Source of the DNA: Gnetum montanum
Taxonomy: Eukaryota > Streptophyta > Gnetopsida > Gnetales > Gnetaceae
Length of the DNA stretch: 64,000 nucleotides
Direction of reading: 5' to 3'
Assembly: GCA_015680685.1 (NCBI GenBank)
Contig: MNCI01011971.1
Coordinates: 37,488-101,487 of the forward strand
Positions 36,672 to 49,040 of the stretch are shown in pieces; positions within the stretch are counted from its first letter, which is position 1, and each line of letters starts with the position of its first letter. The notes below the pieces were generated by a model. It had not been told where the DNA came from. It saw only the letters and a program-made list of their open reading frames with translations, and searched no databases. A program made the translations under genes and the position numbers.

Positions 36672-37600
36672 CTACCTATTTGGTTTGATGGATGGGTTGG
36701 TATAGGTTTTATGCTGGCATATCCTTGGGTCTATTCTATTGAGCTTGTGATATGACCAAGAAATTACTATTAACCATTTTTTTACAACTTCCAGCAACTT
36801 CTTCTTTTGTTCACGAGAAAGTATGACATTGATGATGATTTGCTTATCATTGTTTAAGAAGGCATACTCCATGTCTACTAGTAAAGCCTTTAACTCAAGG
36901 GGCTCTTGCTTGAAGGTATCAAGGATCTCCAACTCTTTTGAATTAATTTCATTAGAGAGTTGGCAATGGATCCATTGCATTTGATCAATGTTGTCCACAT
37001 AAAAGCTTATCAGGCTCTTGGTTCGTTCCATGAATAGTGTAGATTCAACCTCTTTTTTTGTTGTTAGTCACTAGATACCCAGCTATTTAGTGACTACTTT
37101 GTACAAGCACCTTTGAATTATAGCAATATAAACACACTAACTACATGATTTAAGGGATGTTATCTTTATAGTCCATAATCTTTACTTACAATGGCACCCT
37201 ATTCACTATACGTGATGCATGAAACACATTTTTTCTCAATCTTTTTGAACTCATTATTCTAGGAGATTTCTAAGGAGAGATCTTGGATCCCCAACCATGC
37301 ATTAATGGTACTTGGCCATTCTATCTCCATGATGATAATTCCCCCTTAGCATTCTTCACATGATTACTAGGAAATCAATAGAATATGACCACCTGTAAAT
37401 TGTGGTCATGATGTCCTCAACCAATCCCAAAGAAACAATGATGGATTTGTCTACTAGTTCTAACCTTATATTGCTCTTTTTCAAATGAAGTAGGTTGTAG
37501 GATTTGTACATTTCCTATGTGTTCAAGTTAAATCTAGAACCTAAGTCCAAAAGAGATTTGCAAGGTTCATTTCTGGCAATATGAAAATAAATAGGGGACT
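36672..37600 (-). pseudogene. E2 protease and protease-RT linker
   Basis: The open frame 36672-37031 (minus) has QEPLELKALLVDMEYAFL, then REQKKKLLEVVKKW and a W-S-x-x-K-L-N-x-I-D-P block, the standard linker before Athila RT. The protease upstream (about 37,250-37,560) is in broken frames with a G-R-M-A-K-type remnant of the LGRPWL block. Confidence 0.75.
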
Positions 37601-39358
37601 CCTAGGATTAGATATCTTCTTTGGAAGATGATCAACATTAATCCAATCAATGATCACATGGGTTAGCATGATGGTATGTATTTGGGTAGTGTTTTAATTT
37701 GAAGGATGCTTGATAGATGTTATAGAGGAGGTAGGAGTAGATTTCACATCTACAAGTATATGTGAGGGCTTTGTGGATCTATTGGTTCTAAAGAAGGATC
37801 TTTTGCATGGCTTATCATCAAAACCACTTAACTAAGGTGCTAGCTATAAGTTTACAACCCTTGTGACATTTCTTTATTATGGCTACATTAGGATCTTACC
37901 CTACATAGATGAAGAAGGTGGAAGAGGAGTGAAAGAAGGAGGTGTATGAGTGGAAGAGTGAGGAGGAGGAAAGTATGAAAATGGGAACTTCTCCCTTGAT
38001 GATGGTGCTCTATAATATTTAGGAGGGTATTAGTGGTGTTGGAAGGAAGTGTAACTAGAATAGTCATGTGGAAAAATGGGCTACTAAATGTACTACCCAT
38101 ATGAATCTAATTGATCGTAAGGATACTACTACCTTGTTGGTGGCATCTTCCATGACTGTGGATGCTACCACTACTAAGATTGCCCATGGAGTTGAGTTGG
38201 TGCTCCACTTGGATAATAAGTTTGATGGTGGAATTATTGTCAATGGTTTCTTTGTGGATAAGGCAAAATTCTAGGTGTTTACTATTTTTCTAGTTTGGGA
38301 TTTAAAGCATACATCCTAGCTTCCTGTAAGTGACATAATAGACCAACATCTCTTGGGATGTTCATATTGGCATATGTCACATCCTTCATCATTTGACTCT
38401 GAATTTGCAACTTCCTCAATTGTTGTAGATTTTTATTTAGCCTTATAAATATCATGTTTAGCCTTATTTTTCTTCCTTTTGTCATGACCACTACCTCCTT
38501 AATCTCTACTCTCTTCTACAATTTTAAAAGTAGTTTGAAATTTTATATCCAAAGAATCCCACATTTTATCAACCTTGGCCAATATTTTAGAGATAAATTT
38601 TTCTATCAAAAAGGTTTTTCTTTGCACCACTTCATCAAGTGATGCCTCCTCTTCATTGTCATAAAAACGGACCTCCTATTGTTTCAGAAATGAACCTCCT
38701 CTTCTTTGCAGGGAGAGGGATCCCTATTATACTTCTCTATACTTTCTCATTTTTTTAGCTCACCCTTTATCTTAGCAACCTATTGGATGAGCTTTTGGAT
38801 CTAATGAATCATTAGCTTTGAAAGTCTCTCTTGCAAATATACCCCAAGAGATTTTATCATTTCAGTCTGAAGCCCATCTATGATGTGACATAACTAATAG
38901 CTTTGAGAATAGCCATTGCTTGGACATCAGTGCAACAAGGAGTAGTACCTACCCATGGATGAATCTAAGGATTCATGAGTGTCCTATTACCATAGTTGGA
39001 TTTACCTACTCAAGTTGGACACTCTGGAGTACGTGTAATACTTGTCATTGAATAATTCAAGTATCGTATCCCACCTCCAAATAGATTCTAGTTCCCAAGG
39101 ATTGTTACCAACCTTCAACCTCTTCAATAAGTATCTATTGGAATAGTTTTAGCTTCTACTAGTAATTTCTATGTTTTCAAGGCATATACAATATGAAATA
39201 CTTGCAAATAATTTTGTGGATCTAAATTATATTCCCCCTTGTAATTGGGGATATTATTCATATCCAACTATTTGATTCAATTGTCCTTCACATGCATAGT
39301 TGGAATCCTTAGAGTCTCTACAATGGTTAGCATGTTTTTGATCACCAACAGAGGCTCA
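37601..39358 (-). pseudogene. E2 gag (degenerate)
   Basis: Frames 37888-38100 (Ser/Leu/Pro-rich) and 38282-38491 on the minus strand. The latter contains the Cys-His box CDICQYEHPKRC at 38346-38381, matching that of E1. The right end is followed by a short tandem repeat and then the solo LTR. Confidence 0.7.
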
Positions 39359-39410
39359 TCATAGTCATAGTAGTCTCAGTGACCCCTATCATAGTCATAG
39401 TGGTCTCAGT
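39359..39410. repeat. 30-bp direct duplication
   Basis: TCATAGTCATAGTRGTCTCAGT occurs at 39359-39380 and 39389-39410, the second copy ending exactly at the solo LTR start. Confidence 0.7.
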
Positions 39411-39997
39411 TGATGATGTGTATTTTTTCTAGCTCTGATATCAGATATCCGATATTAGAGCCCTCATATCAGGGACCAAAAAGTGATGTTGGATATCCAA
39501 TATTGCAGGATGTGTGCCATCCTATAATTATAACACTTGGATGCATAGTTTGAGATTTTTTAATCAAGAAAGTATTTGAACTCTTATAATTTTATTCCAT
39601 AGTCTTAGAAAATAATCAATGAGTGTCTACAATGTGGATCTGAGTCAATTGTATGACATCTTATTTGAGTGGCAATGTACCTAGACACATTCCATGAATA
39701 ATAATAAGATCAAGATTGATTCTTATTCATTATAGTACTTTGAATTAGATTAAATTTACTTTTAATGTAATTTACATTCCATATGCTTACTTGATATTTA
39801 CATTTTCATGCATATTAATGAATTGATGAAATGAATGTGACCAATTTCAAGTGTAAACACATATTCACTTGGTAATCCCAGTAGTGTTATTACTCAGTTC
39901 TCCTAGTAGCATAGCACTTGGTAATTTCTGTAGTGAATATGTGGGTTCAAGATGTGTATAGCAAGCTCGGAATTGAGACTCATTGCTTGTAGACTAG
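39411..39997 (+). repeat. Solo LTR, opposite orientation, left piece
   Basis: Starts TGATGATG and is the reverse complement of type I LTR sequence (compare 25380-25710 and 57765-58304). It breaks off at CTAG where E4 starts and resumes at 49041. The U3 part (39430-39530) is dense in GATATC-like inverted words. Flanks: TCAGT before it, TCAAT after the right piece, a possible 5-bp duplication with one mismatch. No internal domain joins it, hence solo. Confidence 0.75.
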
Positions 39998-40745
39998 TGA
40001 TGAGCAACGAGGCACCCCTATGCTCAACCATATGAATATGAGCATGGATGCACAATCCAGTTGAACTCTGCAGATGGACTAGTTGTGGCACCTAGATAGG
40101 TATACATTTGATTGTAGTTCGTTCTCTTCCCACCTAGACTAATAGTAGCTTTATCATGTATGGTTTAGTCTAGAGTGAGGCATATTATGTGGTTCTAATT
40201 TTACGTTACTCCTAATAATCAAAAAGATAAATTGATTAAAATAATAATGAAATCAAAACTTAAATTAGCCTATGACAATGGTAACCATTCCTAACCATCT
40301 GTACACATCTCAAACTTTGTGGAATTACTGCTGGTCATGCCAAGTATTCACACTTAAACACTTGTGATTAAGGCATACACATTCCACTAATAAATCAACT
40401 ATTAACTAAATAAGACATTAAATAATTAAATCAAAAAAATTAATATAAGTGAATGCTACAATGATGAAAGTAATCTCGATATTTATTGCTGGTCATGCAT
40501 GTGTCCAAATATGTCACACTCAAACAAAGGTGTCATACAATTACAAACATTACGCTACAAGCATGCATTGGGAATAACTAGCTTGAAAGAAAGAAAATAA
40601 AAACTAAACTACCAGAAGAAAAGAATTTCTAACTCTCTAATGATCTAAAATCACACCCCCCCCCCCCCCCCCCCCCCCCCNACATCGTATCTAGGTCACG
40701 ATATCACATACCTGATATCAGGGCCTAGCAAATCACAATTCATCA
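39998..40745 (-). repeat. E4 3' LTR, type I
   Basis: Starts TGATGAG and ends ATTCATCA. Aligns with 48232-49040. A C-run with one N (about 40656-40681) replaces about 60 bp that contain the TATA box in the other LTR; this looks like an assembly or sequencing flaw. Confidence 0.88.
40656..40681. other. Poly-C run and N, likely assembly artefact
   Basis: An uninterrupted C homopolymer followed by N inside the E4 3' LTR. The partner LTR has ordinary sequence here. Confidence 0.8.
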
Positions 40746-40909
40746 TACCTGCATGACTAAATAAAAACTCATCCTCAAGCTAATATGATGAGAAACAAGT
40801 CTCTTATAAAACATTATGAAGGTATGGGATTATTGACTAACCATGCCATAGTATGAAAAACACAAAACTTGGACACAAAACACAAAATACAAAATAAAAA
40901 ATGTTGGAA

Positions 40910-43689
40910 CTCATGTGATTCATGGAGATGGTGGCTCCTCCATTAGTTCTTTCCATTTGTTTAGTTCTATAGGCTTCTAAGATTATTGACAGGTGAGAAG
41001 AACCTACAGTTTCTCTTCTTCTATCTAAGGATCATGCACAGTCCATGCTAATGTTCCAATGTTTGATCGAGCTGGCACCTCCCATAGACATGGTAGCTAT
41101 GAAAAACATTTGGTTTACTTTGACATACTCTATAGCAAACTACCATCGTTCTTCCTCATAGGTTCTGGCTTTGTCTCGTAATCCTTGGTAATTTGTTAGT
41201 TGTCAAACCAATTTTGCTACTACATCTTTTTGGTCATGGTAGCTTGCTTTGACCACTTCTAATTCAAAGTTTGCAGCTTCTAATTTTTGTAATGTTTTCT
41301 TATGTTCCACAAACTCTGTCTCACACTTAGCATAAGTGGTAGCTACCTACTTATAGAGTTTAATTCTCAGGAACCCTACTGTTAACATGGCCAAGTTGGC
41401 AAATTGAAAATTTTCCACTCCATATACTCTATTAAGTCTTAAATCTACAAGGATCAAATTTTTAGTTCTACTTGGTGGGTGAACGCATAAGTATCCAATA
41501 CACACTTTCCAGTAAGTGTGTTGAGCACTAGAAGAATTAATGTGGGCCTTAGCCATACAGATCTCCTTTTTGATGATTTCCTTATACATCCCCACTTGAT
41601 CACGGAAGTGTTCTTTTAACTTCTCATGCTTCTTGGCCTTATTTTTCCACGTACTTATTTCTATTGCCATCTTTTGACAGATGGCATGGACCTCCTCCAT
41701 GGTGAAGGTTCTAATCTCCTTGGCTAAGCGATTCATGTCTTGGTTGATCTGAACTAGTTGTCCTCACATTTTTTGGAAACTTTCTTCAAGAAAATTCTTC
41801 TATTTCTCAACTATTTTCCATTGAATATTTTCAATAGCAAGTAGTTTATTCTCCTATTGTAAGGCCTTGAGAGCTTTAACATGTGCATACGTTTAAGCTT
41901 GTGCCTTTGAAGCATCCTAATCAGCCTATTCTTTCTCCCTTGCCACCTTTTTATTTTCTACTAATAATATTTTTAGTTGCTTGATTCTAAAAGAATCTAA
42001 TTGGTCAGCTGCAATAAATTGAGAAGGATCCCTTCATTCAGCTTGTAGGATGAGAAGCTTTTCTTGCAATCTTTGCAACTCTACTTCCACGTGCTTGACC
42101 CTAACTTCAACCATTACCAATTTTCCTTTGGTGGAAATGATGTCTGATTTTGCTATTGTGACATCTTAGGGGATGTCAAATAAGAATGCCATAACTTATC
42201 CTATTTTCAGCAAGTGATCTAAAACATCCTCATGTTTCACAGGAGGCATTGAGAAAATAGCCAATACTTGAGCATCATGTGCTCTTGTGAAATATAGCAG
42301 TGGTACAATAGGAACATTAAATGATTTCTTGATGTGATGTGTGGCCACCTCTACTACACCTACTACATCCTAATGCTACAAGACCACAACTATGGCACCT
42401 TCACTAGTTTCCAATCTAACTTGGAAGGATGCAGCATTCCCAAAGATCTACTAAGACCACTGGGACTCTCCTCCTAAAATTAATGAAATAGGTTTACTTG
42501 CAAGGTTGACTGAAATAGTGGGTTATATGACATCATCAATGACCCTTAATAGGTCTTTGGCATCACAACTTCACCAACTGACCATCTTAGCAATTGTTTG
42601 GAGGTGACTGATAGATGGCCAATAGTCTTGTTGTGGTAGTGGCAATTGTGGGACTTTCTAGCTTATTAGTTGTGTGTTGGGCCTCACTTCCTATTGTTGG
42701 CTAGGTCTTACCATTTGAGGGATAGTGGGCCCAACCATTCACTATTCCTCTTTCTCTGATTGCTCACCAACATCTTTCCTTAGCGTCAATGGTTTGAGTA
42801 ATTTAGCATATGAAACATTTTGGGCTTTCCTAGGAACATCATTCATGTAGCCCAAGAGTCTAGCACGTCTACATAGCTTCCTAATAAGACAAGGGAAATG
42901 CAAGGTAAGCTTCCCTCTCTTTCTTTCTTCAAATTACCTTAATATTTCCATCAGATATAAATGAGGCAAATTCACATTAAATTTTCCCATCAAAATCACA
43001 TTGCCCCATGCCACATAAGTACATAATCTATTTAAACCTTTGGTGGGGAAAATGTGATAAGTGCTAATATTAAAGTAGATCATCTCTTTTGACTTCAATT
43101 CTCCATAAACTTTATTCTCCTTGTTGTAAGCCCATTTCAACCATAATTTCCTTACATCTGCATCTGAGTGAGTAGGAAAATGGGTATCTTTTGGCCCTTT
43201 ATTTGAAAGATTTACAACCTTTGCAATGGCCTTTGTAGAAAAATCAATGAAAGAACCACCTACATTGGAAATAGTGCCTTCCTCCTTGCCATGCCAGAAT
43301 TGGTATATTTCACCCAAATACCAATCACCACTTTCTGAAAGAATGGGCCATAGTGGAAATGCCTTAAGTTGAGTCTTCACTAGTTCATGGGAAAACTTAG
43401 TGAAAGGTCCAAGATTGAGCTCGACAATCACAACTACAAAGGTGGACTTCTCTTGAATGGCTTGGAGACATTCAAGGAATAGCGTAAAATGTTACCTTGG
43501 TTTTGGGACTCTAACTTTGCCACCTTCTATGAAGCCAAATTGCACTATCACAAGTGTTTCCTAATGAATGCTGAATGAGCGGGCCTCTTTCTCTACATGT
43601 TCTACGTGAGGTTCCCAGCCTCTACCTCCTCTAGGGCATTTTTTTTATCCATGGGAAGCTCTTGCTTGATCTCCTCTTTTTGGGGTCAT
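40910..43689 (-). pseudogene. E4 ORF-CC, accessory protein 3' of (deleted) pol
   Basis: Minus strand, starting MTPKRGDQARASHG at 43689. The longest open part, 42934-43431, has LKAFPLWPILSESGDWYLGE followed by IYQFWHG, then KLWLKWAYNKENKVYGELK. A coiled-coil-like part at 41347-41736 (MEEVHAICQKMAIEIS, KNKAKKHEKLKEHFRD) and a low-complexity C-terminus follow. The copy at 59440-62350 matches in order and in the DWYLGE block. Position between pol and 3' LTR is that of env-like or other extra ORFs in Athila elements. I see no signal peptide or membrane segment, so I do not call it env. Several stops. Confidence 0.7.
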
Positions 43690-44300
43690 CTGTAGTCACA
43701 TAAAAATCATTGTTACTAAGGTTGTGTAGAGAAATTTTTATCAATTCATACCTTACTCATTGCCGTAATTAACAATCCATGATTACATAGTTTGATTTTT
43801 AGAGTTAGAAATATTTTTGAGAAGCGGCTCCAAAAGGTGTTATTGTTGACCTTACACTATTGGATTTCATCATTTCCTATACATGTGGCACCTACAATCA
43901 TTTGGATAGCTTGGGTGATTAATGAAAACTCACGTGGCATTTCAAACATAGAAGGTTTCTTTTGTAAACATTGAATTTCTTACCCCTATGATATCCTTTG
44001 GATGATGAAAAATTTTGAAAAAAGTATGTGCACTTCTCACTACAGTACTCGCCCATGACTAAGTAGAACACTCTAGATTCAACTAGAATCAAACAAAATT
44101 AAAATCGAAATGTTAGGGAGCTAGATATTGCACTTGAGAGATGGAGATGTAAAACTCTAAGTTGCAAAGGAAAATTTCAATAACTCCCCTAGTTTCAAAT
44201 GAGAGAAATGAACTTGAAGTGGATGGGGCCATGAGTATATATAGGTTGGGGAGACACGATATCATGTATGCAATATTGCATCCCCATCAAAATTCATTGA
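43690..44300 (-). promoter_or_regulatory. E4 spacer with TATA box and U3-like palindromes
   Basis: TATATATA at 44236-44243 (either strand). Just upstream on the minus strand is the block 44255-44278; I count 19 of 24 positions the same as 48992-49015 in the U3 of the E4 LTR. It lies about 550 bp before the ORF-CC start. A second, internal promoter is the inference. Confidence 0.55.
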
Positions 44301-45850
44301 ATGCAAGGATTAAGTGGGAATAATAAATATTCTATATATAATGAAGGATTGAAAATTAAATTGGAAGTGTTGGGGTATTTAGAATATTAATTTCGAGGCA
44401 ACAGAAGTATGTTATGGTGGGATCATATATGAAAATTTGTGAGAAGGGGCTAGAATAGAGGGTGTATGGTAATTGTTGAGGAAACATTGATTAAAATGAT
44501 AAGGGAAAGGATAGTTTGCTCAAGTAAGTAGTCGAAGGGTGTAAAATAAGGCATCATGTGCAGCAAGGACAAGTTACAAAAGTTACACAAGTGGGTCCTC
44601 CCCAAAGCAAGCTTTAGTCTATGATGCCCTTGTGGAACCACGCCTCTAATGTCTATAGGCACTAGAGAAGTTGACTGCAACATATACCTATGAATAGAAC
44701 ACACATGTTAAAACCACTGAGTCAAGATAATAATGCTACATTACACCAACCATAAGTTATGAACACTTGAACAATGAGATGGGATGGATGGTAGAAGGGA
44801 TTGCCAAAATTAGAACATGAGGTTTCTAATGATGGTCACACTAGAATCTTGTGTGTAATTAGTGATTAAATAACCATGTGTCTAGCTTTCCAAGTTTCAA
44901 ATCAAGTGCATACCACATTACAGTGGCACTACATCACTTCATCCCATCGAAAAACAACCATAAGCCTATCAGAGTCATAAGAAGTAACATCACTTGGCAT
45001 TTTGTTTAAGGGAGGAGTAAGGGAGAACCATCATGGTGGCTCACTCTCTTCCTTTCTTTCTTTTTCCTCTTCTTTTTCTTTTGATTTGTGTTTGGCTCTA
45101 TGAAGTCACCTACCTTCAAGCATGGGTACATGTCTTTCCAATGGGACCCATAGAAGCTTATTTAGTGCCATTTGAGTTCCTCTTACTTCCATTTTCATTA
45201 GACCTACAAGGATATAGTTACAACCTTGGTAACACAATAGAACATATGGAGGTAGCCAAAGAGAATCTATGAATCCACTTGATGTCATACCCTTATCATT
45301 CCCACCTTGTTCCTTCACTTATCTCTCCATACACAATGATTGTCAAATTATTTATAGTTAGATGATAAAAAAGATTACCATTGTGACCAAAGCATGAACC
45401 TCTTATTAATGAAATGGGTGGATGGATGTTGTGGTCTCAATGTCCAAATAATCAGTCCCTTATGACTAGGAAACATAGAGAAAAACCTCACCTTAATGAG
45501 CAACATGATCAACTTATTCACATTCGAGATTACAATAGTAAATTGAAAACAAAAATTAGAAAAAGTAAAATAAATAGAGAAATGACAAAAAATCATAAAA
45601 CAAAAGGATAAAATAACACTTAAAAATCCTAGAAATTAGAATGGGGGATGATCCCCACGACTAAAATTTTGGTTGTGGCTAGGATTAATAACTGGATGAA
45701 TAGGCTTCATGCATGTATGAAACGTTAGGGGCCTGTCAAGCCCTAGCCATTGGGTGTCTATTGGTGGTATGATGTCTAGGTAGAGAAATTGTTGATCACA
45801 CACTTGATTATAGAAAGAATAGTGGGGCAGGTTGGATGGCATGTATACAT
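44301..45850. other. E4 internal region without recognisable domain
   Basis: Corresponds to where pol should be. 44530-44610 matches the spacer of E2 at about 34150-34200 (AAGTGGxTCCTCCCCAxAGCA). The plus frame 45033-45272 begins with a hydrophobic stretch but faces against the element, and I do not support it as a gene. Confidence 0.5.
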
Positions 45851-45851
45851 T

Positions 45852-48170
45852 TTAAGGGAAATCTGGCCCACTATGGCACCCTTGACTATATGGCAATATG
45901 CATGGATCTATGTGTTTTTTCACATTCATGAATTCACTAGATTGTGTGGATGTTGGAGTGTGAGGTGCAGGCTTGGATATAGTGACAAGGGCTGTTGATG
46001 AAGCTAAGAAAGGTGTGGCACTAGGTTTGCCTTGGTCTAGTTTAGAAGGTGAAGATGGTTTAGAAGTGTGATTCTTCTTCTTACGGTCATGCCTAAATAA
46101 GGGATGCTTCCAACATTGCAGAAGGAACCTACTTTCATTAATAGTAGTAGCACAAGTTACATATATTGGTTGGCATGGTGGTTCAAAATCGTTAAATACA
46201 TTTGATGGTGGTGTAGAAGGACATAGAGGATGAGCATACCAAGGTTGATGAGAAGTATGATGTGGTGACCCATCACAAGAAGACATGGGTTAATGGTGCT
46301 TGGGAGAGTGATAACAACAATTGGAAATAGAGGATTTTGAACTGGTTGGAGAAACAAGATGTTGAACATAGTAGGCATTTTGTTTTGGTAGAAAAGGAGG
46401 ATGTGGCTAGCTAGATGGTGGCCTTTCCCACGCCTATGATTTTTGCCACTATAATGGAGCAAAGTGTTGAGGCTAGTAATAGCTCCCCTTAGGATAGTAT
46501 GATGGATTATGGGGTTGTCCATAATTACCTTATGGAATAGGAGTGCACCTAAACCAATACCTTTGTAAGAATTTTTGGCAATGCTCATATAGATGTGACA
46601 AGACAGGGAAATGGCCCTTTGGATGGTCATATAAATAGACATCACATCCATCCTCATTATCTATAGTTGAACCTTTGGCCTCATTACCCTTAGCCATTCC
46701 CCCTGGCTACTGAACAGTGTTCTTAATTATTTTTGATTTTTGTGCCCTCTGTTTGTTTTGATTGCTAGGTTTATTTTGGATGTCCCTCTCCCCAACAGTG
46801 TCTTCAAAATTCACACTTTGTTCATTTGCACATACAATCATCTTGTTATGCTTTACCTCAATTTCATTTATCAATTCATGTATTAGCAAAGGTTGGGACT
46901 GTATCACCCTTTTAGAATTGGTTGTTTCCTCTTCTTTGTGGTTCTAGACCCTTGTTGTTTCTAGAGTTGGACCCCACTCAAATGCTTTGGTATTCTCCCA
47001 TTTAGATAATTCTCTCTCTTCTTTTTCCAGACACTCTATTAGTTATTTGACCTAGTGGACTTGGAGCCTATATAGTTTTCCTTGGAATACTTTCCAAGAT
47101 TCACCCTTGTTCCATTGCTAAGCCCATCTATAATGTGGAGTATTTTCTCTTTCTCAAAGAACCTATGACTTGGACTTTATTTAGTAAGGCATACTATCTA
47201 TCTAAGGCCAGGTCCAAGGGTTCTTGTTGTTTTTGTTTCCATCTTTGGATTTGTCTCCTTAAGGTATACACTTGCACATAGGTTTGGTATCTTTTAATGA
47301 AAAATTCTAACATGGTTGACCATTGTCTAATTGAATTTGGTTCCAATGATCTATAACAAACTTTAACTTTATCCATTAGTGTCCTAGGGAAGAGCTTAAG
47401 CTTTTACCATTTATTGTCCACATTGTTGAGCACACAAGCACTATGCAAGACCTATAAATGATGTTGTGGATCTAAATCATAGCCTCCAGCAAATTTTGGA
47501 ATATTATTTAGGTTGAGCTTATGTAGTCGACTCTTCTTGTGATGCTTGTGAGATATCTTAATGGCCTTTGTGATGTACATTATGCTTTTAGGGACTAACA
47601 GGGGTTTATCATCATTAGACAAGTTGTGATTAAAATTTATATTTGATCTATGATGATGATGGGGCTTGTATTCATGTTGATAACCTTGAGTGTGTCTGTG
47701 GGTTTGATTTTTGCCTTCACTCTAACCCTTCTGTAGAGTTCTATCTCTATACCTACATTCATCTTTGTTAGAACTAGATGTTAAAGTTGAGAAGGAAGAT
47801 GAAAAGGAGAAACTAGTAGGATAGCCATGGTCTATAATGTTCCTCATGATCCCTTGGTTTATCATTTCTAAGTACCAAGGAGGCCTTAGGCCTTGAGTCC
47901 TCCCCTAGTTTAGGATTCATGTCATTTTCTTCAAGATTGTCTGCCTTAGGTGAATGTAGTCTTTGAGTGTTGTTAGGATGGCCATGATTTTGAAAAACCT
48001 CTCCATAAGGTGCATCACTCCAATCTTGTTCATTGTATAATTCATTAATTCTCCAATGAATAGGTGCACTATGTGGCTCATAATGATTTCCACATGAGTG
48101 AGACATTATTGTCAATTCGTGGTGTGTGTTTGGATACTTCTCGAAAGATATACCATTAATACCTTGTTAC
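45852..48170 (-). pseudogene. E4 gag (degenerate)
   Basis: Minus frames in order: 47813-48115 (N-terminus, MTIMSHSCGNHYEPHSAP, with DWSDAPYGEVF), 47194-47376 (SIRQWSTMLEFFIKRYQTY, a Gag capsid-like block), 46707-46907, and 45852-46657 (Pro/Ser/Thr-rich, SKPSSPSKLDQGKP). The Cys-His box region 46611-46646 reads CDVYLYDHPKGH: two of the box residues of E1/E2 are replaced (C to Y, C to H). Confidence 0.75.
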
Positions 48171-48213
48171 AATGATCTTGTGTAATATAACTAATCTAGA
48201 TAACTAGCATCAT

Positions 48214-48231
48214 CCCTGGCAATAGTGCCAA
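48214..48231 (-). other. E4 primer-binding site
   Basis: Minus strand TTGGCACTATTGCCAGGG directly after the LTR. Best-preserved PBS in the window and close to the Athila type. Confidence 0.82.
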
Positions 48232-49040
48232 TAATGAGCGGCAAGATACCCCTATGCTCAACCATACAAATATGAGCATGTATGCACGATCTAGTTGAAC
48301 TCCATGGATTGACTAGTTGTGGCACCTAGATAGTTATATGTTGATTATAGTTCATTGTCTTCCCACCTGGACTAGTAGTAGCTTTGTCACATATGGTTTA
48401 GTCCAAAGTGAGGCATATGATGTGGTCCTAATTTTACATTACTCCTGATACTTGAAAAGATAAATTGATTAAACTAATAATGGAAGCAAAACTTAAATTA
48501 GCCTATGGAAATGGTATCTATTCTTAACTGTCCGTACATGTCTTGGAATTCGTGAAATTACTACTGGGCATGCCAAGTATTTCCACTTAAATGCTCGTGA
48601 TTAAGGCATACACATTCTGCTTAATGATAGGAAAAGTAAATAATAATAAATCAACCGTTAACTAAATAAGATATTAAATAATTAAATCAAAAAAATTAAT
48701 CTAAGTGAATGCTATAATGATGAAAGTAATCTTAATCTTTATTGTTGGTCATGCATGTGTCCAAGTACATCACACTCAAACAAAGGTTCTATAAAATTAC
48801 AAATATCATGCTACGGGAATGCACTAGGAATAACTAGCTTCGAAGAAAGAAATTGAAAACTAAACTACCAAAAGAAAAGAATTTCTAACTCTATAATGAT
48901 CTGAAATCCCCTCCTCACTATGTGCCTAAGTGTTGTATTTATAGGCTAACATAGGAATCAGGATATCACATATATGATATCATATCCAGGTCACGATATT
49001 GTGTAGCCAATATCGGGGCCTGGAAAATCATGATTCATCA
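48232..49040 (-). repeat. E4 5' LTR, type I
   Basis: Starts TAATGAG (partner TGATGAG) and ends ATTCATCA. TATA box CCTATAAATAC at about 48940-48950 on the minus strand. U3 to its right has repeated GATATC/CGATAT words (48958-49018). Confidence 0.9.

Larger units (their letters stand above)
33400..39410 (-). mobile_element. E2, Athila-like Ty3/gypsy element, minus strand
   Basis: Element order: gag (about 37,600-39,400), protease, RT, RNase H, integrase, then the spacer with TATA/U3-like repeats. The 5' LTR is absent: a solo LTR (39411) abuts gag. ORF-CC and the 3' LTR are absent: E3 abuts the spacer. This is the most decayed of the pol copies. Confidence 0.82.
39998..49040 (-). mobile_element. 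E4, compact LTR element with gag and ORF-CC but no pol
   Basis: 9043 bp on the minus strand. LTRs are 748 and 809 bp, about 88% identical by eye. Flanks are ACTAG (39993-39997) and GCTAG (49041-49045), a 5-bp duplication with one mismatch. Contents: PBS, gag, a proline/serine-rich stretch, spacer with TATA, ORF-CC, PPT region. I find no protease, RT or integrase motif. It is probably mobilised in trans by full-length relatives, which is an inference. Confidence 0.85.

Noticed and set aside
40656-40681. Poly-C tract as a possible biological structure
   Set aside because: It ends in N and replaces ordinary sequence present in the partner LTR, so an artefact is likelier.
45033-45272. Plus-strand frame with a hydrophobic, signal-peptide-like start
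   Set aside because: It runs against E4, has no partner copy in the window, and the hydrophobic run comes from a CTT/TTC-rich low-complexity stretch.
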